The notes beneath the pieces were generated by a model. The model did no database searches and was not told where the DNA came from. It was given only the letters and a program-made list of their open reading frames with translations. Of a DNA stretch of 64,000 nt, positions 61,977 to 64,000 are shown piece by piece. Each line of letters starts with the position of its first letter. The first letter of the stretch is position 1. The stretch is from CAZAPO01 sp044841755 (GTDB lineage Bacteria > Bacteroidota > Bacteroidia > Flavobacteriales > Flavobacteriaceae): positions 62,001 to 126,000 of the forward strand of contig JAXOFM010000001.1 of assembly GCA_044841755.1 (NCBI GenBank), read 5' to 3'. Position numbers and translations under genes: made by a program.

Positions 61977-63061
61977 AAAAAGTAATCATCATAAGCATTA
62001 TGTATTTCGTCTTCATACAGCACATTGAAGGGCAAAAAAATGAAAATAACACGGTATATAGTAATGAAATGGACCTAGTCATAAATGGAGATGAAGTTAA
62101 TATTGGAGGGACATTAACCTTTCCTAATGCTCTTAAAGCATCGTCTTTGGTTATTTTGAGTTCAGGAAGCGGACCTCAAGATAGAGATGAAACCTTAGAA
62201 GGTTTTAAAATTTTTAAAGCAATTGCAGACCATCTGGCTTCTAAGGGCATAGCCTCTTTTCGTTATGATGATAGAGGCGTAGGCTCGAGTACAGGCGATT
62301 TTATGAATAGCACCATTGAAGATCATTCAAAGGACTTACAATGTATTATGGATTATTTTAAATCCTCAAAAGAGCATGCTTTCAAAAAGTTCATCCTGTT
62401 TGGTCACAGTCAAGGAGGCATCCTTTCAGGCAAAGTTGCCGTTGGAAATGAGTCGGTGACTAAAGTAATTCTAATGGGTGCCCCAGCGGTTCCGTTGGTA
62501 GAAGTAGTTACCTATCAAATTAGACTAGAACATGAGCAGTCTACAATTTCTAAATCGTTAATAGAGGCGGATGTATCTGCGCACAATACATTAATGAGAG
62601 CTATTGAAGATGACAAGAACATCAATGAAGCTCATCAATTATTCAAAGAAACTACGAAATCAATAGTATATAAAATGACCGCAGTAAAAGAAGCCATTGA
62701 TTCAAGTAGCATAAACCGGCAGGCTATAGCTAAGGCAGATGAATTTAAACTAATTTATAGCTTACCGTCTCTTACATCATTTCTTTATTACGACCCTTCA
62801 AAAGACTACGAACAATTAAAAGTGCCTGTATTAAGCCTTTTTGGAGGTTTAGATTTTCAAGTTCCTATCCACCAAAATAAGGACCGAATGGAAAACGCTC
62901 TTCTGAAAGCAGGAATAAATTATCATTTTAAAACCTTCGATAGGGCAAATCATTTCTTTCAAAAAGCAACAACAGGTAAACAAGAAGAATACGCAAAACT
63001 TGAAAAGAAATTTGCAGATGGTTTTTTAAATGACATCTCAACTTGGATTCTTGCTGACTAA
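61973..63061 (+). CDS. Exported alpha/beta hydrolase
   Basis: 362 residues. Signal peptide (MKKVIIISIMYFVFIQHIEGQ), then an alpha/beta hydrolase core: SSGSGPQDRDETLEGFK, SFRYDDRGVGSSTGDF, the nucleophile elbow FGHSQGGILS (GHSQGG, Ser near residue 147), a helical cap, LSLFGGLDFQVP with the acid residue, and the catalytic His in FDRANHFF. Carboxylesterase or peptidase activity is likely; no substrate can be given. It overlaps the VOC gene by 4 bases. Confidence 0.87.
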   Translation: MKKVIIISIMYFVFIQHIEGQKNENNTVYSNEMDLVINGDEVNIGGTLTFPNALKASSLVILSSGSGPQDRDETLEGFKIFKAIADHLASKGIASFRYDDRGVGSSTGDFMNSTIEDHSKDLQCIMDYFKSSKEHAFKKFILFGHSQGGILSGKVAVGNESVTKVILMGAPAVPLVEVVTYQIRLEHEQSTISKSLIEADVSAHNTLMRAIEDDKNINEAHQLFKETTKSIVYKMTAVKEAIDSSSINRQAIAKADEFKLIYSLPSLTSFLYYDPSKDYEQLKVPVLSLFGGLDFQVPIHQNKDRMENALLKAGINYHFKTFDRANHFFQKATTGKQEEYAKLEKKFADGFLNDISTWILAD

Positions 63062-63098
63062 TTCACTTTTTCGATAACTGATAACTAATTATTTATTA

Positions 63099-64000
63099 AT
63101 GAATGTAACACTGTTAAAAAACACTATAGGTTTATTGTTTGTAATTGCAGGAATATTGTTAAGCAATGCTCAACAAGTAATACCAATACAAAACGATTCA
63201 CTGGAAATCTTACCAAAACGAGTTTCTCAAAACACAAATATTGAAATAATTGATAATATTGTAGGATCAAACTATTTTATTGATTCACAAATTTTAGAAG
63301 AAAAAAGACAGATTCAAGTTTACCTTCCTCTAGGTTATAACAATTCAAATGTTAGATATCCGGTTCTTTATTTGCTAGATGGTCAACGTTTTTTTCTTTA
63401 TGCTGTAAGTTTAAGTCAGTCTTTCAAACAGTTTCAATTAACTCCAGAGTTTATTGTTGTTGGCATTCATACTGATTATCCGGAAAGGTTTCAACAATTA
63501 GGAGAAGGAAAAAGTGATTTTATTGAATTTATAAGCAATGAAGTCAAACCCTATATCGAAAATAACTTTAGAACAAATAGTGAAAATCTGTTTTTTGGAT
63601 GGGAGTTTGGTGCAAGCTTGGTTTTTAATACGATGTTATCAAACCCAACAATCTTTGATGCGTACATTATGTCAAGTACCTATCCAATAATGGATGCCAT
63701 AGATGAATTACTAAGTATCACTTCATTGCAGGCAAACCTTTTTTTTTCATCAAGTCCTGATGAATACGAAGTTAAGCATAGTGCCATCAAATTAGATTCA
63801 ATACTATCACAAAAGAACATAGATAGATTAGAATGGTCTTTTTTGATGCTTGATATAGAAAAACATCGTTCTACAAGCTACCCAACTTTATATCATGGAC
63901 TTAGAAACTATTATAAATACTATCAGGAATTTGAAGCAAATAACCTTAAAAAGTTTATCAATGCGGGTGGTTTGGATTATGCTTATTCTTATTCGAAAGA
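63099..64000 (+). CDS. Exported esterase-like protein, altered nucleophile (partial)
   Basis: The frame is open from the ATG at 63099 to the window end, so the 3' part is missing. Signal peptide MNVTLLKNTIGLLFVIAGILLSNAQ, then an esterase-D/IroE-like fold: LEEKRQIQVYLPLGYNN, PVLYLLDGQRFFLYAVSLS, EFIVVGIHT, IEFISNEVKPYIENNF. The nucleophile elbow reads GWEFGAS, where relatives have GHSxGG, so Glu replaces Ser. The late His is kept (EKHRSTSYPTLYHGL). It may be inactive or use another chemistry. It follows the hydrolase by 37 bases. Confidence 0.75.
   Translation, partial: MNVTLLKNTIGLLFVIAGILLSNAQQVIPIQNDSLEILPKRVSQNTNIEIIDNIVGSNYFIDSQILEEKRQIQVYLPLGYNNSNVRYPVLYLLDGQRFFLYAVSLSQSFKQFQLTPEFIVVGIHTDYPERFQQLGEGKSDFIEFISNEVKPYIENNFRTNSENLFFGWEFGASLVFNTMLSNPTIFDAYIMSSTYPIMDAIDELLSITSLQANLFFSSSPDEYEVKHSAIKLDSILSQKNIDRLEWSFLMLDIEKHRSTSYPTLYHGLRNYYKYYQEFEANNLKKFINAGGLDYAYSYSK

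Overview
The window looks like the chromosome of a marine-type member of the Flavobacteriaceae (Bacteroidota). It is AT-rich and many intergenic gaps hold the Bacteroidota -7 box TAnnTTTG. One secreted protease ends in a type IX secretion C-terminal domain. The gene set is typical of the family: a 1503-residue GltB, an OlsF-like aminolipid synthase, DUF4199, DUF6428, TM220 and an M13 peptidase. Most of the window is core housekeeping. No insertion sequence, CRISPR array or rRNA was seen; the only RNA gene is one tRNA-Leu.

Region 1-9.4 kb: the 3' end of an M13 peptidase, a TPR lipid/periplasm-type protein, a membrane M28 peptidase, a CBS protein, a large coiled-coil exported protein, then a minus-strand set (DinB-like, agmatinase-like ureohydrolase, GNAT, zinc-ribbon) and a tail-less SSB on the plus strand. 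Region 9.6-21.4 kb is a carbon/nitrogen block: PEP carboxylase, then a minus-strand operon porin-PII-AmtB divergent from gltB-gltD. The 441-bp gap between them carries two identical-armed 22-bp sites in mirror orientation and a good promoter for the porin operon, which makes it the most interesting regulatory sequence here.

Region 21.5-39 kb: a ThuA / sugar-dehydrogenase / PKD / cytochrome c lipoprotein with a four-half-site operator-like upstream region, TM220, MetG, LD-carboxypeptidase, YraN, a thioredoxin-fold lipoprotein-type protein, Mfd, TerB-like, fructose-1,6-bisphosphatase, GNAT, aspartate kinase and OlsF-like acyltransferase. Region 39-41.7 kb is a small arsenic cassette (arsR, DUF6428, an ArsN-like acetyltransferase, arsC) with a clear promoter/operator but no efflux pump, followed upstream by a TM2 protein whose promoter region holds a second copy of the operator sequence.

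Region 41.7-58.1 kb is almost entirely minus strand: VOC, DUF1801, DUF4199, a membrane-tethered LuxR regulator with a candidate operator, a 2-hydroxyacid dehydrogenase, cupin, MgtE, RsmA, DUF4286, GNAT, TPR, a 23-residue membrane peptide not previously called, SerS, HTTM protein, RibF, an M43 T9SS-secreted protease, Pth, ribosomal protein L25 and Prs. After tRNA-Leu (58.26 kb) the sequence becomes accessory: a 557-bp gene-free stretch with degenerate repeats, then a Crp/Fnr regulator followed by an outer-membrane protein, DoxX, FMN reductase, VOC, an alpha/beta hydrolase and an esterase-like protein (cut by the window end) whose nucleophile serine is replaced by glutamate.
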